Positions 1 through 12,200 of a stretch of DNA of 64,000 bases are shown one piece after another. Origin of the DNA: Oxyruncus cristatus (taxonomy: Eukaryota > Chordata > Aves > Passeriformes > Cotingidae); NCBI GenBank assembly GCA_013399855.1, contig VXAY01003150.1, positions 3,872,358 to 3,936,357 on the forward strand. The letters run 5' to 3'. The position numbers and the translations under genes are program-made. The first letter of the stretch is position 1. The number at the start of each line of letters is the position of its first letter. The notes under the pieces are model-generated. The model saw only the letters and a list, made by a program, of their open reading frames with translations. It ran no database searches and was not told where the DNA came from.

Positions 1-987
1 GCACTGTCACAGTTCCTTCCTGTACAACCTGGGGGGCAAAGATAACAGAAGAATCAAGACAGAAGGAAACACTCTAGATGTGGAGTCACGACAGAAAAGG
101 GAGGAAAAACACAGAGTGAAAGAAAATACACATTATCTCTTCCTATTCATGCCTTTTGATGACAGGCTGTGAATGAATGCATACAATCTGTACATGGCAC
201 GGGGCAGCACAAGGCACAGCACCACCCTGGAGACGAAGGAGTCTCCCTGCCAAAGTTAAGATGCTCCTTCCCAGTTCCCAGTGCTGTACTTAGGATGGGC
301 AGTGGTTCCCGGGTGGCAAAGAAGCTGAAGCAACATTGATTGTCTGCAATAACGCTGCCCACAGGGAGGCACTGACCTTATCTCACACTGATGGAGCAGG
401 TGCCAGGCACAGCCGCCATATGGCACAGGGATTAACTGCCAGCATGTGCTTGAATAAGAGTCACAATCTCCTATTAGCCAAGCAGGAACATGCCGTGGGC
501 CGCAGACACAGTGCCATTCACCAGCTCTCTTGTCCCTCCCCGGCAGCTCCTTTGTTACTTATTCAGCACAGGTGCTTAAAAATTAGATTTTCTCCACAGG
601 AGGCCTCACTCTGCCTTGTCCTTCTGACAGCGGCTTTGTACCGCTCCCACTCATTTCCATACCAATTCCCGGTTCCTTCACACCGCAGATTCAGACTTCA
701 CGGCACAAAAACAGTGTTAGGGCGGGAATATGGACACAAATGCTCCGAACTTGTCAAGAAAAGAGAGGGGGTTTTTTGGGAGGACAAGGTGTTACTTTAC
801 CACTGTTCGTGTTATGTAAGCCCACATCAGTCCTACTCTCCCGGTGACCTCCACAGGCACAGGGCAGAGGGCACATCCCCCCCTGGTATGTCCAGAACTT
901 CTCACCGAACTGGCAGAGCTACAGCTCACAACAGGAAGAGACTGAGGCACGGAGAGAACACTGCTGAAGGCAGCCAGCAAGCTGCCT

Positions 988-1022
988 AAGTTAATTTTAT
1001 TTGCCAAGTTAATTTTATTTCT
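988..1022. repeat. short tandem duplication (about 17 bp unit, two copies)
   Basis: Two adjacent copies of AAGTTAATTTTATTT separated by a couple of bases are visible. This looks like a simple local duplication in AT-rich DNA with no implied function. Confidence 0.6.
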
Positions 1023-1405
1023 AGCTTAATTATTTGTTTCTCTCTTCTCCAGTCCAAATTCCAGCTCATTAAAGGATGTGCATGAGAAGCAGCAGAGCAA
1101 ATACATCCTCTCCTTTCCTTTATTATTGTCCTCAGCAGCACCCAGAGCCAACAACAGCTCCAAAATACCTCCAGGTAGCTCTGAGATAGCTCAGCTATCC
1201 ACAGACAAATACCTGTCCTGTAGGAGCTCATTATATTTACAGCTACCAGGGATGACTAGAAAACAAACTATTTTTCTGATCCATTCTCAGCATTTTCTCA
1301 GGAGTTTCAAGGTCCTTTTAACTGAGCTGCTTTTTTTCTCCCATGAAGCAGCAGTGTCTCACTCCAAAGAAAACATTTCAGTGCCAGCCCAGCACAATGG
1401 ATAGC

Positions 1406-1408
<3 letters not shown>

Positions 1409-1436
<28 letters not shown>
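1409..1436. repeat. (TA)n microsatellite
   Basis: Fourteen uninterrupted TA units run up to a short ACACA extension. It is the longest perfect dinucleotide tract in the window and is likely to vary in length between individuals. Confidence 0.95.
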
Positions 1437-1440
<4 letters not shown>

Positions 1441-2218
1441 AAACTACTAGAGATCACAAAAGCTTCAAGACAACATATAGAGGAAGAAAACCGAAATGAA
1501 TTAGCAACCCCTTTAAATGAACCATTTTAATAAGCTGTGAGATGAGCCAGATCAGAACTGCCCTGATCTCTCACCGATGCTCTGGGGCAGTTCATGGGCA
1601 CGCCCTCCTGTGCAGTTCTGTTCCTGGAAGCACTGGGGATGTTCTGGCGATCATCCCAACACCAGCTGCCCCATGACCCCTTCCCCTTTCAAACACCTGG
1701 TTTCCCTGGGAAGCCCACAATATTCTGTTGATTTTGGATCTTGCCTGAGCTCTATTCAAACCAGCGCTATTACATCAGTGCCAGCTACAGCTCTAGCACA
1801 GCAGCTGTGGAATTATGTGTGCCATCCCCCAGGACACCACCCCGACCCCTGCCACTCGTGTCTCTTCATTTCCTGCCGATTCCTTCTGCCTCAGTTTCTG
1901 AGCTAGGACTGTTTCTCTGCTCATTTCTCTCTCCTGCCTGCTATTGGAGGTTTGAAGTGCTGGTGAAAAGGAGACGCACAGTCACTTTTCATGCCTAGCT
2001 ACCTGTCCCGAAAGTCTCCTAGTCTATTTGTGAACCTCTTCAGCAGCTGTCAACACCCTCTGGGAGTCAGTTTCTAAAATGCACCACTAATCCTCACTTT
2101 TAGTCAAAACAAACACACATCTAAGGCTGTTTGTGCTGTTGGCAGCCTGAGAAGCTGAGGAGTCAGTGTAAGGAGAAGCCCTCCTGCTCCCACAGCCTCA
2201 AATCTGCACCACCAGTGT

Positions 2219-2475
2219 CACAGAACCAAAAAACGGTTGGGGTTGGAAGGGACCTTAAAGACCATCTCATTCCAACCCCTCTGCCATGGGCAGAGACACC
2301 TTCCACTGGACCAGATTGCTCAGGGCCGTGTCCTGCATACCCTTGTCCAAAATCATCTCTCTTGTAGCTCCTTTAGGCACTGGGAGGTGCTGTAAGGTCT
2401 CCCCAGAGCCTCCTCTTCCCCAGGCTGAACAACCCCGACTCTCCCAGCCTGTGTTCACTGGAGAGGGAGCACAGG
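2219..2475 (-). mobile_element. CR1 LINE 3'-end fragment, internally deleted
   Basis: Read on the minus strand this ends in the standard avian CR1 3' terminus. On the + strand that appears as GGTTGGAAGGGACCTTAAAG followed by the CCATCTCATTCCAACCCC block and the 'CCATGGGCAGAGACACC' block. After the 'GCTCAGGGCCGTGTCC' segment the sequence jumps to a CR1 segment that normally lies about 200 bp further into the element (the TTGTAGCTCCTTTAGGCACT and TAAGGTCTCCCCAGAGCC blocks). It is therefore an internally deleted, 5'-truncated copy. CR1 is the dominant LINE of birds. The copy is old and cannot encode protein. I compared it with CR1 from memory, so the boundaries are good to roughly 10-20 bp. Confidence 0.88.
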
Positions 2476-3427
2476 CTTGTCATGTAAGCCAAATGTTCCT
2501 GAGCCCCTGCTGCCTGCCTGGCCTGACGCAGGAGCTGCCTGCAACGTGGTCCTACATTTGGGTTCACAGCCAGTGCCTCACCTTGACACTCTGCTAAAAA
2601 CATCACAGGAGCAGTGACCTCAGCCCTGAAGGGTGAGAAATGGCATGTAAGGACAGAGCAGAGGAAGGTGAGGACCCTTGAGGCTACACCCCAAGTTGTT
2701 CACTGGCAAGATTCCAGGCCCACTCTTCCTGTTACCAAAATGGAGAGAAGTCTCTGTCTCATGATTAGCCATCAATAAACACCAGCTTGGGGACTTTTCC
2801 CCCCACCAAGCAAAGTCTTTCAGCCTGCTGGGGAACAGCTTGCAGTGGGTTAACTCCCTCTTTGTCAGACTCCAAATGGGGTCCTTGGAGCCTCACAGGA
2901 TGTCTGCAGGGATACAGAATTATAAAAAGGTATTTGTTCTTGTAAATGAACTGGAAGAGGGTCAGCTCCTCCTACTCCCCCTTCGTGCTGTCCTTTCTGG
3001 TTTTAGCATGCTATAAATGACCAGCTTCTCTGATAATTTATGCATAATTGGATATGCACTGATTTCAGCAAGGGGCCCGACAAAAGCTGCTCTGAACTAC
3101 TAAGTAATTTACTGGTTTTGTTTTCAATTAATACAGTAGCCTCAGGAACAAGCAGCCTGTGCTCCTTGTCTAGGCACCAGAAGATCTCTATCCTGACAGC
3201 CATCCAGAGGTTAGGCAGCATCTAGTCAGCTGAACAGTGGGAAGAAATATGTTCCTACACTCATGCACCTTATTTATTTTGCAGAGGACTTCTAGTCTGG
3301 AAATTTTTCTCCATTTTAATCTGCTCTGGAATTTCCTTTTTCTACCTCCAGACAATCCCTTTCCTCTTCTCAGGGAAATACCATGCCTGCTCTGATCTTT
3401 TACTTGGTTGGGTGCTAGGTATTTTTT

Positions 3428-3454
3428 GGGTGGAGGGGGTGGTGGAGGGAAGGG
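3428..3454 (+). other. potential G-quadruplex tract
   Basis: Four runs of three or more G are separated by loops of 4, 7 and 2 bases, which fits the usual G3+N1-7 pattern. It is a sequence pattern only. There is no CpG island or gene start beside it. Confidence 0.5.
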
Positions 3455-3790
3455 TTTTTCTGTCCAGTCCTGTCCCAGGAGCTGACCAGCCCAGGCCTCC
3501 TGCACATCTCCACGCAGTCCCAATGAAAACAGCAACAAATGCAGGATGGCTGTGCACCATGTCTTGGAATTTAGGCAGGAATTAAGCCAAACACGGGAGG
3601 CTGTGCAGAGAAGGAGAGATTGTGGCCATCTAACGCAGTGTGCTCTGGGCTCTCAGGCCAGACAGAGCATGCAAAACACCTCCACCTGATCTACTCACAT
3701 TTCTGCACTGTGATCTCTTGTGGGGACTGCACAGGAGGGGATTATGGCTGCTGTGAGCAGCACAGAAAAGCCACTGGCACCTCACCGCCT

Positions 3791-3836
3791 GCCAGAGCAC
3801 AGGGGTTCCCCCTCTGGGCCAGAGCACACGGGTTCC
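3791..3836. repeat. two-copy imperfect direct repeat, period 27 bp
   Basis: The copies GCCAGAGCACAGGGGTTCC (3791-3809) and GCCAGAGCACACGGGTTCC (3818-3836) differ at one base. It is probably a local duplication in a GC-rich stretch. Confidence 0.7.
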
Positions 3837-5972
3837 TGCTGCTGCACCCCAGCAGAGCTGGGACCGGCACCGCCGGGGTTCGGCTCCCTTGGTGTGCTGA
3901 GGTGCACTTGGAAGCACATCTACCTTGAAACTCTGAAAAGGATGGGCCAGACCGGCTTGGCCTGGGAACAGTTTGTCTCAGGATAAGTTTTTGTTAATCA
4001 GATCTGACCTGGGCTTGGCACCGCTACCAGTATGAGCAGGATTACATTTATTATGAGGAGCCAGGACTGTGTACAGGCACCCTTTTTCACAGAATCAACT
4101 CCTATAACTGCAAAAATGTTGGGTTCATCCAAAAGCTTGCCTTTCCCTTCACAGTTTCACACCAGTAGTGGCGCTTAAAATTATTTTTTCCGCAATTCAC
4201 ACGCCCACGTCTCCTCTAAGCTTCTAAGCTTCCAGCCTTGAGCTTGTCCAGATTGTCCCTTTGTCCTTTTAAGACCCTGCACTAACCACACTAATCCTCA
4301 GTAAGCAATCAAATCTCCCCATCTGTGCTTTTACCATTTCCCTTGGCACCATGGTATGACTTCTCTATTTTAATTAACTCGAGCCGGATGCCTTGTCAAG
4401 ACTTAGTTGCTCTGATTTCTCATTATGTTATCATAATACCATTTAGCAACACCACCCTTTTCAGCAAGAAGAACTGATTCCAGCCCCTTGAAGCAGCACA
4501 GTGGAACAAAGAGCACTCACCAGGGCCCACAGCAATATTCAGTCACATTCTTGTTAACCTGCTGCATTTCCTTCCCAGTGAACCCACCAGTTCTGCTTAC
4601 TCACAAAAGCTCACTTCAAGATGTGTTTTCTTATTTTGTTTCTGATAGTCACGACCACTTAATTTCAACTTTTATCCTCTCTGGGCAGTGCTTGATGAAT
4701 GCCAGCTACATGTATCTTACTAGTGACCGTTTTAATTCACTCATTACCCACCTCAGTTGTAAGTACCCCACACCACTGTTTGCCCTTTTCCTGCCAAGCA
4801 ACTCATTAATTCAAATTATCCCGAACCTATTTCATATTTTGCAGCTGCTTAAGACCCAAAGTCCGTGGGTCACTTCACAAAATGAGAAGGAATTTGCTTT
4901 CATGCCTTTCCAAACCTGCAACACCTCAGTCTCCTCCTCAGGCCTGTTTTCATCTCCTAAATTGTTCTGTTGGTCCTGCAGGTGCTGTGAGTTGTTGTTT
5001 GTGCACAAAGCACCAGGTCAGCACCAGGAACCTGTTTAGCATTAAATCCTGGTCACTCTTTGGTGAAACTCCCTTTGTAAGCACCTGCACAGCAGCAGAA
5101 TCACACACAGTGTGTGCTGTACGTGCCCCATCAGGCTCACTCCCCCAGTCGTCCTCTGGGAATAAGCAGCACCCCGAAAAAGTTGTGTATGAAAGGAGTT
5201 CACCTACATGGAGCTTGTGGCAGGAAGATGAGCCTCGAGTCAAGCATCCAGCAATTTAATGCCAGGCAGCATCAGCAAAGTGGAAGCAGTACAGGAAGGT
5301 GTAATTTGGACAAACAGCAGTGACTTGGAGGAAAAAATGCAAGGAATATTCTCTGCCACACTCCAAGGAAGACGCCTCCCAAAAAGGGCCTCCTGCTGGC
5401 TCGTGATAGGCAGAATAATCAGAGGGGATCTCTCACAAAATTCCTTGACTAAAATCAAAGCTGAGGTTGATTAATATAATTCTTCATATGTTAATAATGA
5501 CAGTTTACATCCTCCAAAAGTTTAGTTCTGTATTTTTTCTCCCCTCAGGAAGCCCGGCCAGATGCAAAAATTTTAGGAAGCACAGGTGCAACAAACCAAC
5601 TGACCCGGCTGTAATACCACTGCTTTCTCCCTTGTTCGTGAACATGCATGACAACCTCAGCCTTAAGTCCCAGGTCTCAGTTTGTTATGTGTAGATAAAA
5701 AGCACATTTAACAGCCACTTGTATAGCTCCCATAGATGAGAAGGCAGAATTTTAAGCATATACATTATGGGTACAGGTTGACAGTAAAGAAAAGATGAGA
5801 TATTTTCAGGTAGGGAGATACTGGGCTGCCCAGTTTCTGGACTGGAGGAGCCTTGAGCTCGGCCTACGCAAATCGTGGAAAAGAGGGTTTGTTGACATAG
5901 CTTACAGTGAAATTCAAAGCCAAGAAATTGTTACCGTGTTTACGTGGCCACACATCCAATGCTGGATGTGCA

Positions 5973-5986
5973 GGGCCATCTAGTGG
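5973..5986 (-). promoter_or_regulatory. candidate CTCF-binding site
   Basis: On the minus strand this is CCACTAGATGGCCC, which matches the published CTCF core CCASYAGRKGGCRS at 13 of 14 positions. By established knowledge such sites can anchor chromatin loops or boundaries. A single motif match is only suggestive. Confidence 0.35.
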
Positions 5987-6241
5987 GGAGTCTCTTCGTG
6001 TGCCACAACAGCCCCAAAACGGGTGGTATTTTACGAGAGCCTGAACAAAGGCATCTTTGCCTGTTACATCTCTGAAACGCGTTTTATGAATGCTTCCCTG
6101 CTGAGACGCTCCAGCATCCCCAGGAGAGCCTTTGGAACAAGGAATCAAGCCTGTCTCGCTGCAGGTTCCTGTGCAACAAAAGTGTGTGCATTCCCTAAGA
6201 TTAATTTCTATTTGACTGATGATTTCAGAAAGCTTTTGTCC

Positions 6242-6263
6242 AAAAAAAAAAAAAAAAAAAAAA
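6242..6263. repeat. poly(A) tract, 22 nt
   Basis: An uninterrupted run of 22 A is followed by TAAAAGG and an A/C-rich stretch. It could be the tail of a decayed retroposed sequence, but I see no recognisable parent transcript or target-site duplication upstream. Confidence 0.9.
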
Positions 6264-9112
6264 TAAAAGGAAAACAACAACAACCTCCTTCCCCCCCAGT
6301 CCCTCAGTTTCAGTTTCTGTTCTCATTAATACAAGTTCAAAAAAGGCCCAGTGACACTCGGAGCCAGCGCAGTGTGATGGAGCAGAAAGGCATTAGTTAT
6401 AGATGTGACACTCCATCTCTGGTACTGGACTGAACTAATCAGATGGCTGTGCTGGCTGGTAATCAGTAACTCCTCACAGAAATATCGAGTGCTCTGAGCC
6501 AGATTCTCTGGTCAAATGGCTGCGATAGCCCAGGAAATACCGGCATCCCCTCCGAGACGCTCAGATTGATTCACCCGTCTGTGCAGTGAGGAGGGTGAGA
6601 AGGGGGTTCACAGCACTTGTAGGGCCACCTGTAAATCCCACTGTGAACCTGGAAAACAACTTGGTTTCCAAAAGCACGGGAAGATCACTCTTACCATTTT
6701 CTCTTATTTTATTTACTTAACAGAGGGGTTTCCCCCCCACTGATTTACATATCAACTAATAGTTCAAGCACTGTAACAAAGCCTGCTTTGCAGGGAGCTT
6801 GTTGATCAACTGTTTTTTGCTATCTAAGATGTTTACCTGCCTGCAATCCTGCTTTTCTGATTTCTAATGAAAGTGGAGTTTTTTTGCCAGCCTTTTTTTC
6901 CCCTCTGGAGGCACTTACACAGCCTGTCTCTACCTAGTTTCATGAAACCTTTAAATAAAGGTAATATTTTCTAAGAGCTCTCTCACTATCTCAGGTTAGT
7001 CTAACCTGGCTGTTAGGTTGTAGAAGTTATTGAAAAGCAGGGACAAGCAGGCAGGTACAAAGAACAAGATTTCATAAGTCCTTATGATCTGAAAATTAAA
7101 ATAAAAAGAAGCTACAATATTGTTACAAATGTTCCTGTTAAAAATTCTCTAAGATTTTGCAACTAATTACTTCATTCCATGAAAGCTGAGTTTGACTATT
7201 TATTTCCTCTTTATCAAGAAACAAATTAAAACACAATTATATTAAATAAGAATATGCAGAGGCTGAGAGTGTAGTTTGGACTGTTCTCTAACCAACCAGC
7301 ATCTCCCTTATAAGCATAATAATTCATATATTAATAGAAATTATGCCCAATTCAACCAGCAAATTGAAAAAGCCAGGAGAATTAATGGAAACGATTAATC
7401 TTCACATTTGCCTACACATTTTTTTCTGTCTAGAAATATTTCAAATTCTTACTGACTGAGAGCTATTCTTCCCGGCTCCTTTTGACTGCACTTCCCTCCT
7501 TTTTTCTTGCTGCCTGAGTGCACTGTATAAACACTGCCCACAACCAGGGACAGGCCCAGAGGGACCCCAGAGCTGCTCCAGGGCCTTTTGCAGCCCTTTT
7601 CCTGCAGCCCCAGGAGCTCCCCCACACCACGGAGGCCCCAGCTGTAAGTGCAGGAGCTGTACCCCCTTCCCCTGCCTCCTGTCCCGGGCCATGTCTCCAG
7701 CTCTGAATGGGGCACACACACAATAACCCATTGCTGGGGTGCTGAAATGCAGTGTCATTAAGCCTGTTTGCCTGACTGGTGGCTCTGCTACCCCTCTGCT
7801 CACAGAAGTGCTGCTGGCTGCCCCAGTCCGACAGGCTCCTGTCCATCTCCACGCTCCTGTCCTCCTGTGAACTGCCGAAGATGAGAACTCCGAAATAAGG
7901 CACACATCGCTGATCTGTTCATCCCACACCCTTGGAGACCGAAGGGCTGGGACAGGCCAGCGCCTCAATAATCACAACCGCATCACATATTTCATGTGGA
8001 AACAGCAGCACACATCAGGTAGATGAAGCAAAAAACTCAACGACTTCAAACGCCTGTTCAAGTGTTCAAGAGAGATCTTTACGGGACAGGGAAAACAATA
8101 TTATTGTGAGAGAAGCCCTGACCAAGGTGTCTTGGGAGCACTGTGCCAGGCACACAGACTCACCTGGGAGCTGCTGCTGGGAAAGCAGGTGATTCCTGCC
8201 CACCTGGCTGCCCACTCCTCCCCTCACGGCCACGGGCTGCAGCATTTGTGGGAAGAGGATCTCAGCAGGTCAGAGTCAGCCTCCTCTGACTCATCCTTCT
8301 CTGAGTATTGCCTCGGCTCTTCCACTGCCTAGGTATGGCAGCACCTTGTTATTTTAGGTAAGTTCTAATTACTGGGGCAGTGCTTCCCAACCTGGAGCAG
8401 ACTAACCTGGGTTTTATCCATGCTGGCATTAGGGAAAACATCTATGACAGGAAAGAGCCAAAGGCGGAGAAATCTGCCTCCTGCAGCCCCAACCAGCAGC
8501 GCTGGCACTCCTGTGACTGATCTGCAGGCTGAATACCACAGACCCCCTGCCCTGCACTGGGAGAGGGGATGCAGCAACAGTTCTTGTTCTTCATGGTGAA
8601 GCAACAATGGAAGAAATCAAGGTCCCCATCTCTCTGTCATTCTCATACCATTTCTGTGACAACACATGCACCTACGTGTGAATTCAGACTTCATTCTTGA
8701 CGGGGCAACTCATTTAATGAGCTGAGGAAGAAGTTAACTCATTTTGTGGCTGGCTTCTGTCCACTTCTGTCAGCTCTGAAAGGACCAGGCTCTTTGAGAC
8801 ACGGCCAAGCTCCAAATGACTATGTAGCCAAGACCATGCAGTCAGCAGCACTGCCCACTTCGCTCTCTTTCATATACCTTCCTCTCAAACTCTGCAAACT
8901 CATCAGTCTCTTGCTGCTTTTTTTTTCTGCAGTAAAATCCCAGCATATCAAGGGCTCTGAAGCACCCTAAAGTGTCTGATTTTCCAGAAAAGTTAGACTC
9001 CCTGCAAGGTGTTTCAAACCAGGTGCCTAGAAACAGAGATATTAGAAATACACTAGTCCTTTCCAAAGGTGCAGGTTGTAGAAGTGCGTTTGCATGGCAA
9101 GAAGTTGCCATT

Positions 9113-9240
9113 CCCAAGGCCAGGTTGGATGGGGCTTTGAGCAACCTGGTCTAGTAGAAGGTGTCCCTGACCATGGCAGGGGTTGGAACGAGGTGATTTT
9201 TAAGGTCCCTTCCAGCCCAAACCATTCTGTTGTTCTATGA
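9113..9240 (+). mobile_element. CR1 LINE 3'-terminal fragment
   Basis: In sense orientation this reads through the CR1 3' end. It has the GGCCAGGTTGGATGGGGCTT block, the 'GAGCAACCTGGTCTAGTAGAAGGTG' type block and the TTTTTAAGGTCCCTTCCAGC block, and it ends with CATTCTGTTGTTCTATGAT, the short terminal repeat typical of CR1. It is strongly 5' truncated (about 130 bp), as most CR1 copies are, and has no coding capacity. Confidence 0.92.
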
Positions 9241-12200
9241 TCTCTGTATTAGAGCTGAAGAGTAAATTCTGAATCTCTTTTCCCAGGTTAAAGTGTCCTA
9301 TTTCATGGGCTTACCACTCTCCTCAACACACAGCAACAAAGAGCAGAGCATCCACCCCACCCCAACACAGCCCTGCTCTCACGGGCCCAGCCCGGCTCAG
9401 GTCCCAGCTGTCCTTGAACTGCCTCCCAGCCCTGCACTGGCACTCAGCTACTGCCTCAAAAATGGCTTTTGCACGTTTGTAGGAGAAATACGTAACAGTT
9501 TAATATGCTTGAGTACTGCCTGGGCACATCAGCTGGCTCAGAAACGTTAATAACCCCTCTGTGAAAAATCAAACTGCTGGGAGAGATTGTTTTGTTGCAG
9601 AGCGATGGCAACAGCCAAAGCCATGGAGGGATAAAGCCCAAAGAATAGTACTCAGCAAATCACTCCTCTCTAAATAGCTACAAGACCCATAAAATATCAC
9701 ATTTTAAAACCTACTGGTGTAGCTGCAAACCAAATGATGACCTCAGCACTGCCAGTACTCGTGTTACATTAATGGGGCGCTTCGTCAGGTTTACTTCTTT
9801 ATTTACTGTGCCTGCAAAAATACATTACTGGTCATATTGCATTACCATAAGAGCCTTGCCTGTAATGCCATACTCCTACCAAGAACATTAATGACTCCAA
9901 GGAGCACAGTCAGAGGTTTCCCCTCCCTGCTGTGATGGCAGCTCAGGCAGCAGCAGACACGAAGCTTCTGGAGTTGGCCACTGCCACCTGAGCACGTGGG
10001 AGGCAGGAGAACAAGAGCAACAAACACGGCCACACATAAACTCTAGGTCTGCTAACAAACTGTGTTTAGAACTGTGTGTTTTAGCCTTCTGTGAGATTTA
10101 CAACTTGCCACCTCATAACGAAATCTGGCTGTGACATTGCCACTAACGACACGAATCAAACACACGGGTTTATTTCCAAAATGCATGTTCTGCTGAGTAA
10201 AAAATCAGGCAGGAGCATTTTTTACCACATTGTTACCAACTGCACTGCTGGTGGTTTCAAAGGCTTCATTTCTCATCTGTCTTCCAAATGCTCTTTCGTT
10301 TGCCTGTGTTTAGATACCGACTGGCAGACCAGTGGGATTTTATGTACAGCAAGGCGCTACTTGTTGCAGTTGCCAACTGGCTGTAGTGCTCTTTTTCCTC
10401 GAGGACTGACCAACTACACTCAGCCAAGAGGTTTCTTCCCTTGGAACAGGATTTATGATCTGGCTGTGGCCCCCATATCCCCCATGAGGACTCCTTTGCA
10501 TGGTCCTGTGACAGGTATACCTTCTGCAGTGTGGCAAGCCAGCTTCTGTGCAACGCACCATTTGTGTTTTCCACTGAGATACGAAATAAAAGCACACGAG
10601 CAGTGACAGGCAGCAGTGGCAGCACCAGCCTGTCCTGCTCACAGCTTGGTATGCCCCTGTCCCTGTGTTTAGACCTGAGCCTGCTGGGCTGTTGTGCTCA
10701 CCCTCACCAACTTAACTGACTACTCACTTAGCTCCTATCTAAGTCTTTTTGATTTTAGTCCTCCTTTGATCCCAGCTTTCTTATTTGAAAGACTGTCCCG
10801 TGAGAGCCACTGAAACAGTTTCTGCCTCACTGATGGCCTGTATCTATGATATGAAGCTGTGTATCTATGGCTACTTACACCTATATATCTCTTTTTTCAG
10901 TTTCCTCACTGAGCTTTTAACAAGCCCTCCAGAGCACTTAACTGTATGTATTCAGGCAGGAAGCAATATAAAATTAAGCAGGGAAACCAAGTCACACAAA
11001 ACAGTCATAAAAAATTTCCTACAGTCTTCCCTCAAGTCATCACAACAGCAATTTCCTCAGCAGAAGCTGAGAAAACTTTGCTGAAAGGTTGCACTGGGAT
11101 GCCTGTGGAACAGCACATTTTGCCACCCCCATGCTTTATGCTGAGCAATTGTTTTGCTTTTGAGATGGCAGCATCTGTGAGTGAAGTTCAATACAGCAGA
11201 GGTATTCTTGCCTCATCTGGACAGATGCCTCTGACACACAGGCACATTTGGAACGGAAAAACTTCTGAAAACACGAGCTGTACTTCTGTAGTCAGGTCCC
11301 TGAGGTTTTGTGTCCCTCCCAGGTGTTGTCTCTGGTCTCTCGAGCCTGGGAGTTCTTCATGATTTCATGAAACAGTTCTTCTGATGTAGTTCTTCATAGC
11401 TTTTAATGTAGCACATTTTTCCGCATTGATTTTTAGACAGGTATTTATTCCCCAAGAGCTTTTTGTTTAAAACAGAAAGTTTAAGGGCAGCCACTACTCC
11501 AACACAAGCAGCTGCAAAAGTGCCCTCACCACTTAATTTTTCTTCTCAAAAGCCCTTTTAATTCTCTGAGGCAACAAACAGTTCACAATCAGCCATCCAC
11601 AGCCCCCAGAACAGCAATACCGAAAATGTGATCAGTCCCATTCCCGAGGCACTCAGTGCTCCTCCCTGTCCATGAGGGCATCACTATTGGCATGGGGAGG
11701 CCTGGCTGGAAGGCAGGACAGCCAAGCTTTTTAATACCATATTTTACTTTTGTGACCCTACTTGCTCCCCCTCATCTCCTTGGCAGCAAACCTTAACATC
11801 AGTGCCCCACAGGGAAACACGTGGGAGACACTGAGTGAAACACACTTGCAGAAATCTGTCGATAAAAATCCTCCTATTTCCATCCTAAGTACTGCTGTTA
11901 TTAACAGCAATTCACAGTCCTAAAATTTGCAGCATAAACTGGCTCACCAAGCAACTGAGAAGAGAGTAGCAATTAACTTAATGAAAGCCCCGGGAATGAG
12001 TCAGATAAGTCGCAGAGATTGCTCCCTTCAACCCAGGGCAGTCTTCCGGAAGCAGTCTGGAGAAAAAGCTCCGTATCCATTACCAATTCTCTTCGACATG
12101 CAAACCCAAGAAATACTGATAAGAATCCATGAATAATTAAGTTTAACCTGATGTTAGCAGAAAGCTGAAGTGGACTGGGGATGTTAGACTCTTTGTTAGT

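Larger units (their letters stand above)
1..2218. other. intergenic DNA, no gene recognised
   Basis: I see no supported gene here. A 217-codon open frame at 336-989 on the + strand has no recognisable domain, no family resemblance and no splice or promoter context, so I treat it as chance. The stretch holds a short tandem duplication near 988-1022 (two copies of an AAGTTAATTTTATTT unit) and a TA microsatellite, listed separately. Base composition is mixed, with no CpG-rich block. Confidence 0.6.
2476..9112. other. intergenic DNA, no gene recognised
   Basis: No supported gene. Open frames at 4488-5039 (+, 183 codons) and 7441-7968 (-, 175 codons) show no domain, no conserved motif and no convincing splice context. 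The stretch contains a G-quadruplex-type tract at 3428-3454, a two-copy 27 bp-period repeat at 3791-3836, a CTCF-like site at 5973-5986 and a 22-base A tract at 6242-6263. Between about 6,700 and 7,440 the DNA is AT-rich and featureless. Confidence 0.55.

Noticed and set aside
336..989. 217-codon + strand open frame
   Set aside because: No recognisable domain, no conserved motif, no splice or promoter context; overlapping minus frames are of similar quality.
4488..5039. 183-codon + strand open frame
   Set aside because: Hydrophobic and Ser-rich stretches but no membrane-protein pattern or family motif; consistent with chance.
7441..7968. 175-codon minus open frame with overlapping frames at 7449-7721 and 7463-7903
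   Set aside because: Three frames are open at once because the stretch is GC-rich; none shows a recognisable protein.
10091..10606. 171-codon + strand open frame, considered as a possible GPR148-like or retroviral remnant
   Set aside because: No seven-helix pattern, no retroviral motif and no LTRs nearby.
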